Shown here: positions 35,265-44,390 of the stretch, piece by piece | How the letters are laid out: the number at the start of each line of letters is the position of its first letter | Numbering within the stretch: the stretch's first letter is position 1 | Source: Streptomonospora litoralis | GTDB taxonomy: Bacteria; Actinomycetota; Actinomycetes; Streptosporangiales; Streptosporangiaceae | NCBI RefSeq assembly: GCF_004323735.1 | Contig: NZ_CP036455.1 | Location: forward strand, 863,101 to 927,100 | DNA length: 64,000 nucleotides | Reading direction: 5' to 3' | The notes under the pieces: generated by a model | The model's database searches: none | Seen by the model: the letters and a program-made list of their open reading frames with translations, nothing else | Told to the model about the DNA's origin: nothing | Program-made: the position numbers and the translations under genes

Positions 35265-35947
35265 GCCCCCGGCGCGGGCGCTTGATCGTCCTCCTGACCG
35301 CGGTGTGGGTGCTGGTGCCGACGGCGCTCGCGGCCGCGCGGCGGCCCGAGTGGTGGACGTGGATCGCCCCCGAACTGACGCCGATGACATGGGTGCAGAC
35401 CGTCGTTCTGATGCTGGCGGCGGCCGGCAGCCTGCTCGTCGGCACCGTGCTGCGCCGCACCGGCGCGCCCCGCACGTGGGTGTGGCCCGTGCTGGGGGCG
35501 GGGTTCCTCGCCCTCGCGGTGGACGACCGCTTCGCTCTGCACGAGCGGGTGCGCGACGGCTACCTCGCTCCGCGGGGGATCACCGTTCCCTTCCTGCCCT
35601 GGGTTGCGCCGGGCGACTTTCTGATCATGGGCGTCGCGGTGGCCGGTTTGGCGTTCCTGCCCGCCGTCTGGCGGGCCGTGCGCGTGGATGCATGGTCGCG
35701 CAGCGCCCTGGCGGTCGGCGTGCTGCTGGCGGTGGCCGCAGTCGGCTTGGACTCCGTCGACCCCCACACCTGGAGCACGGCCGGCGAGCGCCTGCAGCAA
35801 AGCTTCGAAGAGGTCCTGGAACTGGGCAGCGGCCTCGCCCTCTTCGGCGCAGTCGCCCTGCGCCTGATGGGCCTGCTGGCCATCCACGTCCGCCCCGCGG
35901 CCGCACCGTCCGCGGCCCCACCGGTGGAGGAGCCTGCCCGCCCTTGA
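35261..35947 (+). CDS. hypothetical multi-pass membrane protein
   Basis: 228 residues with a GTG start overlapping the dehydrogenase stop, so translationally coupled. Six predicted transmembrane helices, the first at residues 8-26. Conserved-looking polar segments DDRFALHERVRD between helices and FEEVLELGSGLALFGAVALR near the end carry paired acidic residues and His that could be functional. No family recognised with confidence. C-terminal tail Pro/Ala-rich. Confidence 0.6.
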   Translation: MSPRRGRLIVLLTAVWVLVPTALAAARRPEWWTWIAPELTPMTWVQTVVLMLAAAGSLLVGTVLRRTGAPRTWVWPVLGAGFLALAVDDRFALHERVRDGYLAPRGITVPFLPWVAPGDFLIMGVAVAGLAFLPAVWRAVRVDAWSRSALAVGVLLAVAAVGLDSVDPHTWSTAGERLQQSFEEVLELGSGLALFGAVALRLMGLLAIHVRPAAAPSAAPPVEEPARP

Positions 35948-36426
35948 CGGGCGGTGTGTGCGGATGCGCGCCCACGTTTGGAAGCGGGAATGGCGACCCG
36001 AGCCGCCGCACGTGTCCGGCCGAAGGCGGATAACCGCCGTGGGTGGGGCGATGCGGATCGCGCGCACCGTGGCACCCCTACAGGCCGGTGCTCAACAGCG
36101 CATGCGCGCCAACACCGTCCGTTGCCCTCCTCCTTCAACAGCCACGCGGCGTCCTCGTAGCGTCGTGGTCGCCCCCGTTCCTGCACGCCCTGCGACCGGC
36201 GCCGGAGGGCAGCGGCGATCCGGCGTGCGTCGCTGCGGCCGGTGAAGGGCGCTGCGGCGGTGCGCGCCGCCCGGAGCACCTCGTGCGCCCGTTCGGGTAT
36301 GGCGGTTCGTGCGCCCCTTCGCGCATTGTCGGTCCCCGCCGTGGGGGCCAGACTCGGCTGCGGATTCGAAAACCGCGCCATCGCAGGTGCGGTGCCGCCG
36401 CGGCGGAAGCGGTTGAAGGGACGCGA
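35948..36426. other. 480-nt region upstream of the biosynthetic operon
   Basis: No credible gene. It must hold the operon promoter. The best candidate is TTGTCG (36326-36331), 17-nt spacer, CAGACT (36349-36354), which is only a weak match. No CelR-like dyad was seen here. Confidence 0.4.
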
Positions 36427-38229
36427 ATGGGCACCTCCACACTCGTCGACACGTTTCGCGGGCACGCGCAGCGGGAGCCTGCCACTGTCGCCCTCGTGGC
36501 GTGTGCCGATCCGTTCGACCCCGGTTCGGACACGGTCTACACCTACGCCGACCTGGACGTGCAGGCCCGGCGTGTGGCCGCCCGGCTGGGGCGGGAGGTC
36601 GAGCCGGGCGCACGGGTGCTGCTCCAGACCACCGGAGCCGAGTTCGCCCGAGCCTTCCTCGGGTGCCTCTACGCGGGCCTGACCGCGGTCCCCGTTCCGC
36701 CGGCCGGCGACAACCGGCGCCACCGCGAGCGGCTCGCCGCCATCGTCCACGACACCGAGGCGCAAGCGCTGGTCGTGCCCGCCGCGGAGCGGGACCGCGC
36801 CGCGGAAGGGCTGCGCGCCTGCGGCGTGGACGGGTCGCTGGCATTGGTCCTGGACGAGGCCGAGTTGCCCCCGGCCGGTGACTGGACTCCGGCCCGCGCC
36901 GAAGGACCGGCCTTCCTGCAGTACACGTCCGGCAGCACGAGCCGTCCCAAAGGGGTGCCCGTCAGCCACGAGAACATCCTCGCCAACGCCGCCCACTGCC
37001 TGCGCATGACGGGCGCGACTCCCGCCGACAGGTGGGGCGGATGGCTGCCCATGCACCACGACTTCGGGCTGGTCTACCAGTTCCTCGGCCCGCTGGTTGC
37101 GGGCGCCTCGACGGTCCTCATGGAGCCCGGCGCGTTCCTGCGGCGCCCGCACGCCTGGCTGCACTTGGTTCACAATCGCGGCATCACGGTCTCCGGCGGT
37201 CCCAACTTCGCCTACGACCAGTGCAGCCGCCTCGTCACCGACGAGCAGATGGCCGGTGTGGACCTGTCCGGCTGGCGGAACGCCGTCAACGGATCGGAGC
37301 CCGTCAGCGCCGACGTCATCGAGCGTTTCACCAAGCGTTTCGCGCCCTTCGGACTGCGCCCCGGCACCATGACCGCCGGCTACGGCTTGGCCGAGGGAAC
37401 CGTGTGCGTGACACTCTCTCCGCCGGGCGTGCCCCCCGCGGTCACCCACGTGGACGCCGCCCGCCTCAGCCGGGACGAGTTCGTCCCCACCTCCCCCGAG
37501 TCCTCGCCGCGCCCCCGCGCCGTGAGCGCGTGCGGGCCGGCCGACAACGGCGGGTTCGACCTGCGCATCGTGGACCCCGACACCTGCGATCAGTTGGCCG
37601 ACGGCAGCATCGGCGAGGTGTGGCTGCGCGGCCCCAGCGTGGTCGCCGGCTACTGGCGCCGTCCGGAGGAGACCGCCGCGGTCTTCGGCGCCGCCACGGC
37701 GGACGGCGAGACCGGCTTCCTGCGGACCGGTGATCTCGGAGTCGTCCACGGCGGCCAAATCCACATCACCGGCCGCATCAAGGACGTGCTGGTCGTCAAC
37801 GGACGCAAGGTCTACCCGCACGACATCGAGGAAGCGGCGCGCGGCGCCCACGCGGCGCTGTCCACCGGAGTGGGCGCCGCCTTCACCGCGCCGGCGCTGG
37901 ACGGCGCCGAGCAGGTGGTGCTGGTCCACGAGTATCACGCCGCCGACCGCAGTGAGCACGCCCTCGCCGCCGCCGTCTCGAGGACTAGGGCGGACTTGGC
38001 CGCGGAGCTCGCAGTCTCCGTACCCGGGATCGTGCTGGTCCGCCGCGGCCAGGTGCACCGCACCTCCAGCGGCAAGATCCAGCGCCAGTCGACCCGCACC
38101 GCCTGGCTCGACGCGGATCTGCGCGTGCTGCATGCGGAGCTGTCCGAACCGCTGCAGCGGATGCTGACCGCCCACCGCTCCGCAGCAGGGTCCGACGGAG
38201 CCTCCGCGCGAGAGGCGGTGCAAGCGTGA
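36427..38229 (+). CDS. fatty acyl-AMP ligase (FAAL)
   Basis: 600 residues from the ATG at 36427 with GAAGGG 6 nt upstream; the frame extends upstream without homology. ANL-superfamily motifs: QYTSGSTSRPKGVPVSHENI (A3), WLPMHHDFGLV, TAGYGLAEGT (A5), GFLRTGDLG (A7), GRIKDVLVVNGRKVYPHDIE (A8) and the C-terminal SSGKIQRQSTR (A10 Lys). HDFGLV and the lack of a fused carrier fit stand-alone FAALs that form acyl-AMP and load it onto an ACP, here most simply the ACP encoded at 41705. First gene of the operon. Its stop overlaps the next GTG. Confidence 0.9.
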   Translation: MGTSTLVDTFRGHAQREPATVALVACADPFDPGSDTVYTYADLDVQARRVAARLGREVEPGARVLLQTTGAEFARAFLGCLYAGLTAVPVPPAGDNRRHRERLAAIVHDTEAQALVVPAAERDRAAEGLRACGVDGSLALVLDEAELPPAGDWTPARAEGPAFLQYTSGSTSRPKGVPVSHENILANAAHCLRMTGATPADRWGGWLPMHHDFGLVYQFLGPLVAGASTVLMEPGAFLRRPHAWLHLVHNRGITVSGGPNFAYDQCSRLVTDEQMAGVDLSGWRNAVNGSEPVSADVIERFTKRFAPFGLRPGTMTAGYGLAEGTVCVTLSPPGVPPAVTHVDAARLSRDEFVPTSPESSPRPRAVSACGPADNGGFDLRIVDPDTCDQLADGSIGEVWLRGPSVVAGYWRRPEETAAVFGAATADGETGFLRTGDLGVVHGGQIHITGRIKDVLVVNGRKVYPHDIEEAARGAHAALSTGVGAAFTAPALDGAEQVVLVHEYHAADRSEHALAAAVSRTRADLAAELAVSVPGIVLVRRGQVHRTSSGKIQRQSTRTAWLDADLRVLHAELSEPLQRMLTAHRSAAGSDGASAREAVQA

Positions 38230-39965
38230 GCACTCCGCTCGCCGAAGGCCCTGCCGGACCCGCGCCGGATTCCGCGGTGCCGCATTTGGGCGACCCCGGC
38301 GACCTCGCCAACCCCTTCTCCTATGCCCGCGCGGCGGAACTGGACCGGGTCGAGGGCTTCCCCGACGAGGCGTGCCGGGACCTGGACCGCCTCGGGGTGC
38401 CCGCGCACTATGTTCCGGTCGAGCACGGCGGGGTGCTGCAAGGCTACGACCGCCTCGTCTCGGTGGTCCGCCGGCTCGCCCGTCGCGACCTGACCCTGGC
38501 GGTGGCCCACGTCAAGACCTTCCTGGGCGCGGTGTGTGTCTGGACGGCGGGTGAGAAGGAGCAGAGAGCCGCGCTCGCCGCCCGCGTGCTGCGCGGCGAA
38601 CCGGTGGCATGGGCACTCACCGAGCCCGAGCACGGCAGCGACCTCTTCGCCTCCGGTACCGTCGCCGAGCCTGGGCCGGGCGGCTATCTGCTCACCGGGC
38701 GCAAGTGGCCCGTCAACAACGCCACACGCTCGGGCCTGGTGTGCGTACTCGCCCGGACCGATCCCGAAGGCGGGCCGCGGGGATTCAGTTTCCTGCTCGT
38801 CGACAAGGCCGCGCTGCCCTCCGCTTCCTTCGCGCATCTGCCCAAGGTGCGAACGCACGGCATCCGCGGTGCCGACATCAGCGGCATCGCATTCGAGCGG
38901 GCGCCCGTGCCCGCAGCTGCCCTGGTGGGCCGATCCGGCAACGGTATCGACACAGTGCTGCGGGCGCTGCTGCTCACGCGCACCGTAAGCACCGGTCTGT
39001 CGCTGGGCGCGGCCGATCAGGCCCTCGCGCTGACGGGCGGTTTCGTCCGGGAGGGCGTCGCCGCGGGGCGTCCGCTCCTCGAGATGGGGCGCAACCGGCG
39101 CATCCTGGGCAGGGCGCACGCCGCGCGCCTCGCCGCGGAGTCCGTCGTCGAGCTCGCGGCGCGCGGTCTGCACGTGCTGCCCGGCGAGGCCGCGGTTTCA
39201 GCGGCTGTCGCCAAATCCTTCGTCCCCACCGCCGTCGACCGGCTCATCGCCGACTGCGCCGACATCATGGGCGCGCGCGGCTTCCTCACCGAGCACTACG
39301 AGCACGGCCGCTTCCAGAAGCTGCAGCGCGATCACCGCATCGTCGGGATATTCGACGGGAACACCTTCGTCAACCAGCATTCCCTGATCCGCCAGTTCCC
39401 CGTCCTGGCCCGCCACCGCGCTTCCGGCCGCAGCGCCGGCCTCGCGCCGCTCGCCGACCTCGCCGAGACCGTCCCGCCCCTCGAACCCGACCGGCTGAGC
39501 CTGGTGGCGCACCGCGGCTGCTCGCTGGTGGGCGGCGCGGCAGACCTCGCCGAGCAGGTGGCCGCGGCGCCGGCGCCTCCGGCACTCGCGGCCGCAGCGC
39601 GCAGATTCGGCGAGCAGTGCGAGCGCGTGCACGAGCGGATCGCCCGGACGGACCCCGCGGCCGCGAAGAGCCCGCCCGCCCAGGCGTTCGTCCTGGCCTC
39701 CGACTACGAGGCCTGCTTCGCGGGAGCCGCAGCCCTGGCCCTGTGGCTGCACGGGCACCGCCGCGAGGCGCGCGGGCCGCAGGCACACCTGTGGCAGGGC
39801 GGGCTGTGGACCGAGGCCGTGCTCACCTACGTAGGCGAACTCCTGGAACAACGAGACGCCGTGCGCACCAGCGCTTTCGACCGGCTCGCCGCCGCGGTGG
39901 AGGGATCGGCCGGGGGTACGCTGCCCTCGCTCATCGGCGACGACGCGGAGGGCGGGAGACGATGA
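38226..39965 (+). CDS. acyl-CoA/acyl-ACP dehydrogenase-like protein 1
   Basis: 579 residues, long ACAD type: N-terminal helical, beta and C-terminal helical domains plus a ~150-residue C-terminal extension. The flavin/substrate loop ALTEPEHGSDL (residues 130-140) is intact. The position of the catalytic Glu (YEGT in classical enzymes) reads IFDGNTF with Asp377, a conservative substitution. It is paralogous to the next gene over the whole length, including the extension (YEACFAGAAALALWLHGHRR). A FAAL upstream and an ACP downstream suggest it introduces a double bond into an ACP-bound acyl chain. GTG start in a 4-nt overlap. Confidence 0.82.
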   Translation: MSTPLAEGPAGPAPDSAVPHLGDPGDLANPFSYARAAELDRVEGFPDEACRDLDRLGVPAHYVPVEHGGVLQGYDRLVSVVRRLARRDLTLAVAHVKTFLGAVCVWTAGEKEQRAALAARVLRGEPVAWALTEPEHGSDLFASGTVAEPGPGGYLLTGRKWPVNNATRSGLVCVLARTDPEGGPRGFSFLLVDKAALPSASFAHLPKVRTHGIRGADISGIAFERAPVPAAALVGRSGNGIDTVLRALLLTRTVSTGLSLGAADQALALTGGFVREGVAAGRPLLEMGRNRRILGRAHAARLAAESVVELAARGLHVLPGEAAVSAAVAKSFVPTAVDRLIADCADIMGARGFLTEHYEHGRFQKLQRDHRIVGIFDGNTFVNQHSLIRQFPVLARHRASGRSAGLAPLADLAETVPPLEPDRLSLVAHRGCSLVGGAADLAEQVAAAPAPPALAAAARRFGEQCERVHERIARTDPAAAKSPPAQAFVLASDYEACFAGAAALALWLHGHRREARGPQAHLWQGGLWTEAVLTYVGELLEQRDAVRTSAFDRLAAAVEGSAGGTLPSLIGDDAEGGRR

Positions 39966-41665
39966 CTCCGCATGTGACCGGTACCGCCGCCTTCGTCCGC
40001 GCGCTGGACGATGTGCTCGGCCACCCCTACGACCCGGGCAATCCGCTGGGCCACGCGCGCTTACTTGCCGCCGACGAGGACGCTCGGCTCCTGCCCGAAG
40101 CCGTCGCGGTGCTGGGCGAGTACGGGATCGGCGCCGAACTCGTCCCGGCGGAACTGGGCGGGCGCTTCGACCGGCTCGACCGGTTCGCCCGGCTGCTGCG
40201 CCGGGTCTGCACCCGCGACGTCTCACTGGGGTTCGCACGGGCCGGTACCGCCTTCACGGCCGCCTGCGATGTGTGGATCGGAGGTACCGGAGGCCAGCGC
40301 AAGGCCCTCGCGCAGAGCCTCGTCGCCGGGGGCACGATGGCGGGCGGATACCACGAGTTCGCCCACGGAGGCGACATAGGCCGTACACAGTGCCGGGCCG
40401 TACCCGATGGTCCCGGCACCCTGTTGCTCACCGGGACGAAGGACCTCGTAGCCAACATCGCCGAGGCCGACACTGTCCTCGTCTTCGCACGGACCGGCGA
40501 GGCCCCCGGCGACCGGAGCCACTCCCAGATCCTCGTGGACGCCCGCGGCGCAGCCGCACACACGCTGCGGACCGTGCCCCGCTCGGCCACCTCCGGACTG
40601 CGCGGCGTCCCGCTGGGCGGCGCCGTATTCACCGACCTGCCGCTCCCGCGATCGGCGGTCGTGGGCGGCGAGACCGGCGGCGGCATGGAGACCGCGCTGC
40701 GCTCCTTCCAGCTCGCGCGAATCGTGGGACCGGCGATGATGATCGGCGGCGCCGAATCGGGACTGCGCGCCGCGGTCCGTTTCGCGCTTACCCGCATGCT
40801 CTACGGCGCCCCGGCCGCCGACATCCCCATGGTGCGCGCGATGCTCACCGAGTCCTTCGCGGACCTGCTGACCTGCGAGGCGGCGTCTACCGTTGCGGCC
40901 CGCACCGCCCACCTCCGCCCCGAGCGACTCAGCGTCCCGGCCTGCGCACTCGAACCGCTGGCGTCGCAGATCCTGGCGGGCGCGATGCACCGGCTGTCGA
41001 CCGTCATGGGGGCGCACTTCTATATCCGCGGCGGTGAGCACGGCGTCTTCGAGAAGCAGTTGCGCGACACCGACGCCCTCGCCTTCGCCCACGGCGGTCG
41101 CGCTGCGTCCCAGGCGGCGCTCATCCCGCAGCTGCCCCTCCTGGCCGAGTGCTCCCGGCCCGGAGAGGAGCCGCTTCGTTCGGTCTACGCGCTCGACGCG
41201 CCGCTGCCACCGCTGGACTGGGGCGCCCTGTCCGCCACCGCCGGCGGGTGCGACGAGCTGACGTCGGCGCTGCACCTGTTCGGCGGAGGCGCGGGGCCGC
41301 GCGTCGCGGGCCTGATCGACGGGTTCGTCGACGAACTGGCGGCTCTGCGGCGTACCTGCTCCCGTATCGGGCCCGAGCAGCTCACAGCCGGAGACGCCCA
41401 CCTCTTCGACCTGGCCGACCGCTACGGCACGGTGCTGGCCGCCGCGGCGTGCGTGGGCCTGTGGGAGCACAACCGACGCGGAGCCGACGCCTTCACGGCC
41501 GACCCCGCATGGCTCGAGGCGGCCCTCTCCCGGCTCGCGGGCCGACTGGGCCGGGGGGACCCGAGCCTGCCCGACGACGTCGCGCAGCGCCTTTTCGGTG
41601 AGCTGCGCGAACGCTGCGAACAGGGCCGCAGCCTGGAGCTGACCGCAGGATCCGTCCGACGCTGA
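39962..41665 (+). CDS. acyl-CoA dehydrogenase-like protein 2, catalytic acid missing
   Basis: 567 residues from the ATG at 39962, overlapping the previous stop. Full-length paralogue of the preceding protein. The TEPEHGSD loop is changed to HEFAHGGDI and the catalytic position reads AFAHGGR (376-380), with no Glu or Asp. It is unlikely to be active alone. By analogy with mycobacterial FadE heterotetramers, where one subunit carries the catalytic residue, it may form a mixed complex with protein 1 (inference). Codon 34 is TTA (40061-40063). A 39-nt gap follows before ACP1. Confidence 0.78.
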   Translation: MTPHVTGTAAFVRALDDVLGHPYDPGNPLGHARLLAADEDARLLPEAVAVLGEYGIGAELVPAELGGRFDRLDRFARLLRRVCTRDVSLGFARAGTAFTAACDVWIGGTGGQRKALAQSLVAGGTMAGGYHEFAHGGDIGRTQCRAVPDGPGTLLLTGTKDLVANIAEADTVLVFARTGEAPGDRSHSQILVDARGAAAHTLRTVPRSATSGLRGVPLGGAVFTDLPLPRSAVVGGETGGGMETALRSFQLARIVGPAMMIGGAESGLRAAVRFALTRMLYGAPAADIPMVRAMLTESFADLLTCEAASTVAARTAHLRPERLSVPACALEPLASQILAGAMHRLSTVMGAHFYIRGGEHGVFEKQLRDTDALAFAHGGRAASQAALIPQLPLLAECSRPGEEPLRSVYALDAPLPPLDWGALSATAGGCDELTSALHLFGGGAGPRVAGLIDGFVDELAALRRTCSRIGPEQLTAGDAHLFDLADRYGTVLAAAACVGLWEHNRRGADAFTADPAWLEAALSRLAGRLGRGDPSLPDDVAQRLFGELRERCEQGRSLELTAGSVRR

Positions 41666-41704
41666 CCCCCGATACCCAGTAGTTCACAGATCGAGGAAGC
41701 CACC

Positions 41705-42007
41705 ATGCCCTCCCATGCCTCTACCCCCTCGACCGACGACCTGTCCGCCTGGCTGTCGGGATGTGTCGCGAAGTACGCGCGGCTGCGCCCCGACCAGATC
41801 GAGGCCGACCGTCCGCTGACCGACTACGGGCTGGACTCGGTCAACGTGTTCGTGCTGTGCGGCGACATCGAAGACCGCTTCGGCATCGAGATCGAGCCCA
41901 CGAGCGCCTGGGACTATCCGACCGTGCAGGCCTTCGCCGATCACCTCGCCCACACGATGGCACAGCGCAGCGCTGCACCGTCGGAAACCGCGGGAGGTGC
42001 ACGGTGA
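41705..42007 (+). CDS. acyl carrier protein 1
   Basis: 100 residues. Phosphopantetheine attachment Ser45 in DYGLDSVNV, followed by the acidic recognition helix VLCGDIEDRFGIEIEP. GAGGAAG precedes the ATG. Placed right after the FAAL and the dehydrogenase pair, it is the likely carrier of the fatty chain. The next gene's GTG overlaps its stop, coupling it to the ketosynthase. Confidence 0.9.
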   Translation: MPSHASTPSTDDLSAWLSGCVAKYARLRPDQIEADRPLTDYGLDSVNVFVLCGDIEDRFGIEIEPTSAWDYPTVQAFADHLAHTMAQRSAAPSETAGGAR

Positions 42008-42936
42008 CCCGCATCGTCGACGTGGGCGCCCATGTCCCACCGGAGAGCGTGCCGGTGGCCGAGATCGGCCGGGACCTGGGTATGGATTCGGCTCACCTGC
42101 GCGTGATCCGGCGGATCTTCGGGTTCTCCGAGGTGCGTATGGCACCCGGCATGGACCAGGCGGGCATCATGGCGGCGGCCGTGTCCCGGCTCGACGCGTT
42201 CGCCGACGTGCGCCACCGTGTCCGCTACGTCGTCCAGGCCCGGACCATGCCGGTGGCCTCCCCCTACCCCGTCAACCCGCTCCATGAGGCGTGCCGGAAG
42301 CTGGGTCTGGACCACGCCACCGCGTTCACCCTCACCGAGCACGCCTGCGCCGGCGGGCTTCTGGCACTGCACACGTGCGGGGAGATGCTTGCGGCCGACG
42401 GCGACCCCGACGCGCTTGGGCTCGTGCTCGTCGGAGAGAAGATCTTCACGCCGATGGCCCGCCAGGTGCCCGGATCCAGTATCAACGGGGAGTCGACGGC
42501 GGCGGTGCTGGTCTCGCCGTCCGGCCGGGGGGCCGACCAGGTTGTCGCGTACGCCAGCCGGGCGTACCCGCGGTTCCACGGCCGGCTGGAGGCGGAGAAG
42601 GCGACCCCCGAGTTCCAGCAGATGTATCCGGAGGCGCTCGCCGAGGTCCTCGTCGAAGCTGCCGCCCGCGGCGGCCTGGACCTCGCCGACGTCGACCTCA
42701 TCCTTCCGCACAACGTCGCCAAGGTCTCCTGGCAGCGCCTGTGCCGCGTACTGGGTTACCCGGTCGAGCGCGTCTTCCTGGACAACGTCCCCGTCACCGG
42801 GCACTGCTTCGGCGCCGATGCGTTCGTGGCCTACCGCGCGCTCGTCGACGGCGGGCGCCTCAAGCCCGGCGACCACTACCTCATGGCCACCGCCGGACTG
42901 GGCGCGACCTTCGCCGCCACCCTGGTCCGGCACTGA
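42004..42936 (+). CDS. 3-oxoacyl-ACP synthase III-like (KAS III) enzyme
   Basis: 310 residues, thiolase fold. The nucleophile is Cys115 in TEHACAGGLLAL and the first catalytic His is His236 in ILPHNVAK. The Asn of classical KAS III (GNTSAA) is replaced: the segment reads NVPVTGHCFGADAF, with His267. A Cys-His-His arrangement could still decarboxylate a malonyl unit, or serve acyl transfer as in CerJ-like KAS III relatives. Probably acts on the chain held by ACP1. A GTG start in a 4-nt overlap supports tight coupling. Confidence 0.82.
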   Translation: MTRIVDVGAHVPPESVPVAEIGRDLGMDSAHLRVIRRIFGFSEVRMAPGMDQAGIMAAAVSRLDAFADVRHRVRYVVQARTMPVASPYPVNPLHEACRKLGLDHATAFTLTEHACAGGLLALHTCGEMLAADGDPDALGLVLVGEKIFTPMARQVPGSSINGESTAAVLVSPSGRGADQVVAYASRAYPRFHGRLEAEKATPEFQQMYPEALAEVLVEAAARGGLDLADVDLILPHNVAKVSWQRLCRVLGYPVERVFLDNVPVTGHCFGADAFVAYRALVDGGRLKPGDHYLMATAGLGATFAATLVRH

Positions 42937-42957
42937 CGGCACCGACTCGGAGGAACC

Positions 42958-44361
42958 ATGGCCCAGACCGTCTTCGGCGAGTCCGCCGAGCCGCCCCGCG
43001 GCTTCGTGGCACGCCTCAAGCATGCTGTGGCCGGCCCCGGCACCGGCCTCGTATTTCTCGGCAACTTCGAAGTCGAGGAGGAGTGGGCGCACGGCGAGGT
43101 CGGCCTGCCCAAGATCGCAGTGGCCAAGGGCCGGGCCGTCGTCAACCGGATGGAGGAGTTCGCCCTGCTGCTCGCCGGTGCACAGGACTGCGTCGTCCTC
43201 AAAGCCGAGCCCGACTCCGGCTACCTGGCCTACCTGGAACAACTCGGCGCGGAACTGCCCGAACGCATCGTCGTCGCCGACCAGGCGCCCGACCGCACCG
43301 TCACCGAGGACGCTCTGGCCGACCCGGGCGTACTCGACCGGCTCACCGAACTCGCCGGGCGCGGCCGTCTCCTGCTGCCGCACGGCGTTTCCACCCGCGA
43401 GGAGGACCTCGCCGCCAAAGTCGGCATGCGCCTGGCCGCTCCCGGCGCCGCGATCTGCAAGCACGTCAACAGCAAGGTCTACAGCCGGCTCGCCGCCGAA
43501 GCAGTGGGGCTGCGCCAGGCCGCGGGCTGGGTATGCCGGACGCCGGCGGAGTTCCGTGCGGCAGCCGAGGAGGCGCGGCCGCTGCTGCGCGCCGGGGGAA
43601 AAGTAGTGGTCAAGGACGCTTACGGGGTCTCCGGCAAGGGCTTGGCCGTCGTCGAGAGCGACAAGCGACTGGCCCTGATCGCCCGCAAGGTCGCCGCAGC
43701 GGCGGACCGGGCAGGTACCGACCGGGTCGCGCTGGTCGTCGAGGAATGGGTCGCCAAGGACACCGACCTCAACTACCAGTTCACCGTCGCCGGCGACGGG
43801 TCGGTGCACTTCGACTTCGTCAAGGAGGCCATCACCGACCACGGCGTCCACAAGGGCCACCGGATGCCCGCGCGGCTGACGGCCGAACAGCGGGCCGAGC
43901 TGCGCAGCGCCGCCGAGCTGCTGGGTCGCCGCCTGCACGCCGACGGCTACCGGGGAGTGGTCGGCGTGGACGCCATGACCGACCCCCGCGGCGGCGTCTA
44001 TCCGGTGGTGGAGATCAACGCCCGCAACAACATGTCCACCTACCAGACCGTCCTGCAAGAGCGTTATCTGGGCGAGGGCCGGGTCGCCCTCGCTCGCCAG
44101 TACCCGCTGGAGCTGCGGCGTCCGCTGCCGTTCGAGCGGTTGGCCGAGGCACTCGGCGATCGGCTGCTGCGGGCCCGCGGCGACTCGGGGCTGCTCGTCA
44201 ACAACTTTGCCACCGTCAACGCGGGGGCCGCCGGGTCGGGTGAGCTTTTCGAAGGCCGGCTCTACGGGCTGCTCGTCGCCGATTCCCAGGCGGAGCTGGA
44301 GGAGGCCGACGCCCGCATCGCCGCCCGCCTCGCCGACCTCGCCGCCGGGGTGCGGCAGTGA
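42958..44361 (+). CDS. ATP-grasp ligase with pre-ATP-grasp domain (BtrJ/PGM1-like)
   Basis: 467 residues. The N-terminal pre-ATP-grasp domain contains LGNFEVEEEWAHGEVGLPKI (residues 34-53), and the ATP-grasp domain has KVVVKDAYGVSGKG (215-228, Lys219 contacting ATP) and the Mg-binding VEINARNN (351-358). Such enzymes activate a carboxylate as acyl phosphate. BtrJ uses this to load glutamate onto the ACP BtrI, and PGM1 makes peptide bonds. The immediately following PLP decarboxylase and ACP favour the BtrJ-type role: an amino acid is attached to ACP2. GGAGGA lies upstream of the ATG. Confidence 0.85.
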   Translation: MAQTVFGESAEPPRGFVARLKHAVAGPGTGLVFLGNFEVEEEWAHGEVGLPKIAVAKGRAVVNRMEEFALLLAGAQDCVVLKAEPDSGYLAYLEQLGAELPERIVVADQAPDRTVTEDALADPGVLDRLTELAGRGRLLLPHGVSTREEDLAAKVGMRLAAPGAAICKHVNSKVYSRLAAEAVGLRQAAGWVCRTPAEFRAAAEEARPLLRAGGKVVVKDAYGVSGKGLAVVESDKRLALIARKVAAAADRAGTDRVALVVEEWVAKDTDLNYQFTVAGDGSVHFDFVKEAITDHGVHKGHRMPARLTAEQRAELRSAAELLGRRLHADGYRGVVGVDAMTDPRGGVYPVVEINARNNMSTYQTVLQERYLGEGRVALARQYPLELRRPLPFERLAEALGDRLLRARGDSGLLVNNFATVNAGAAGSGELFEGRLYGLLVADSQAELEEADARIAARLADLAAGVRQ

Positions 44362-44390
44362 CAGGGCAGGAACGACCGCAAAGGACACCG

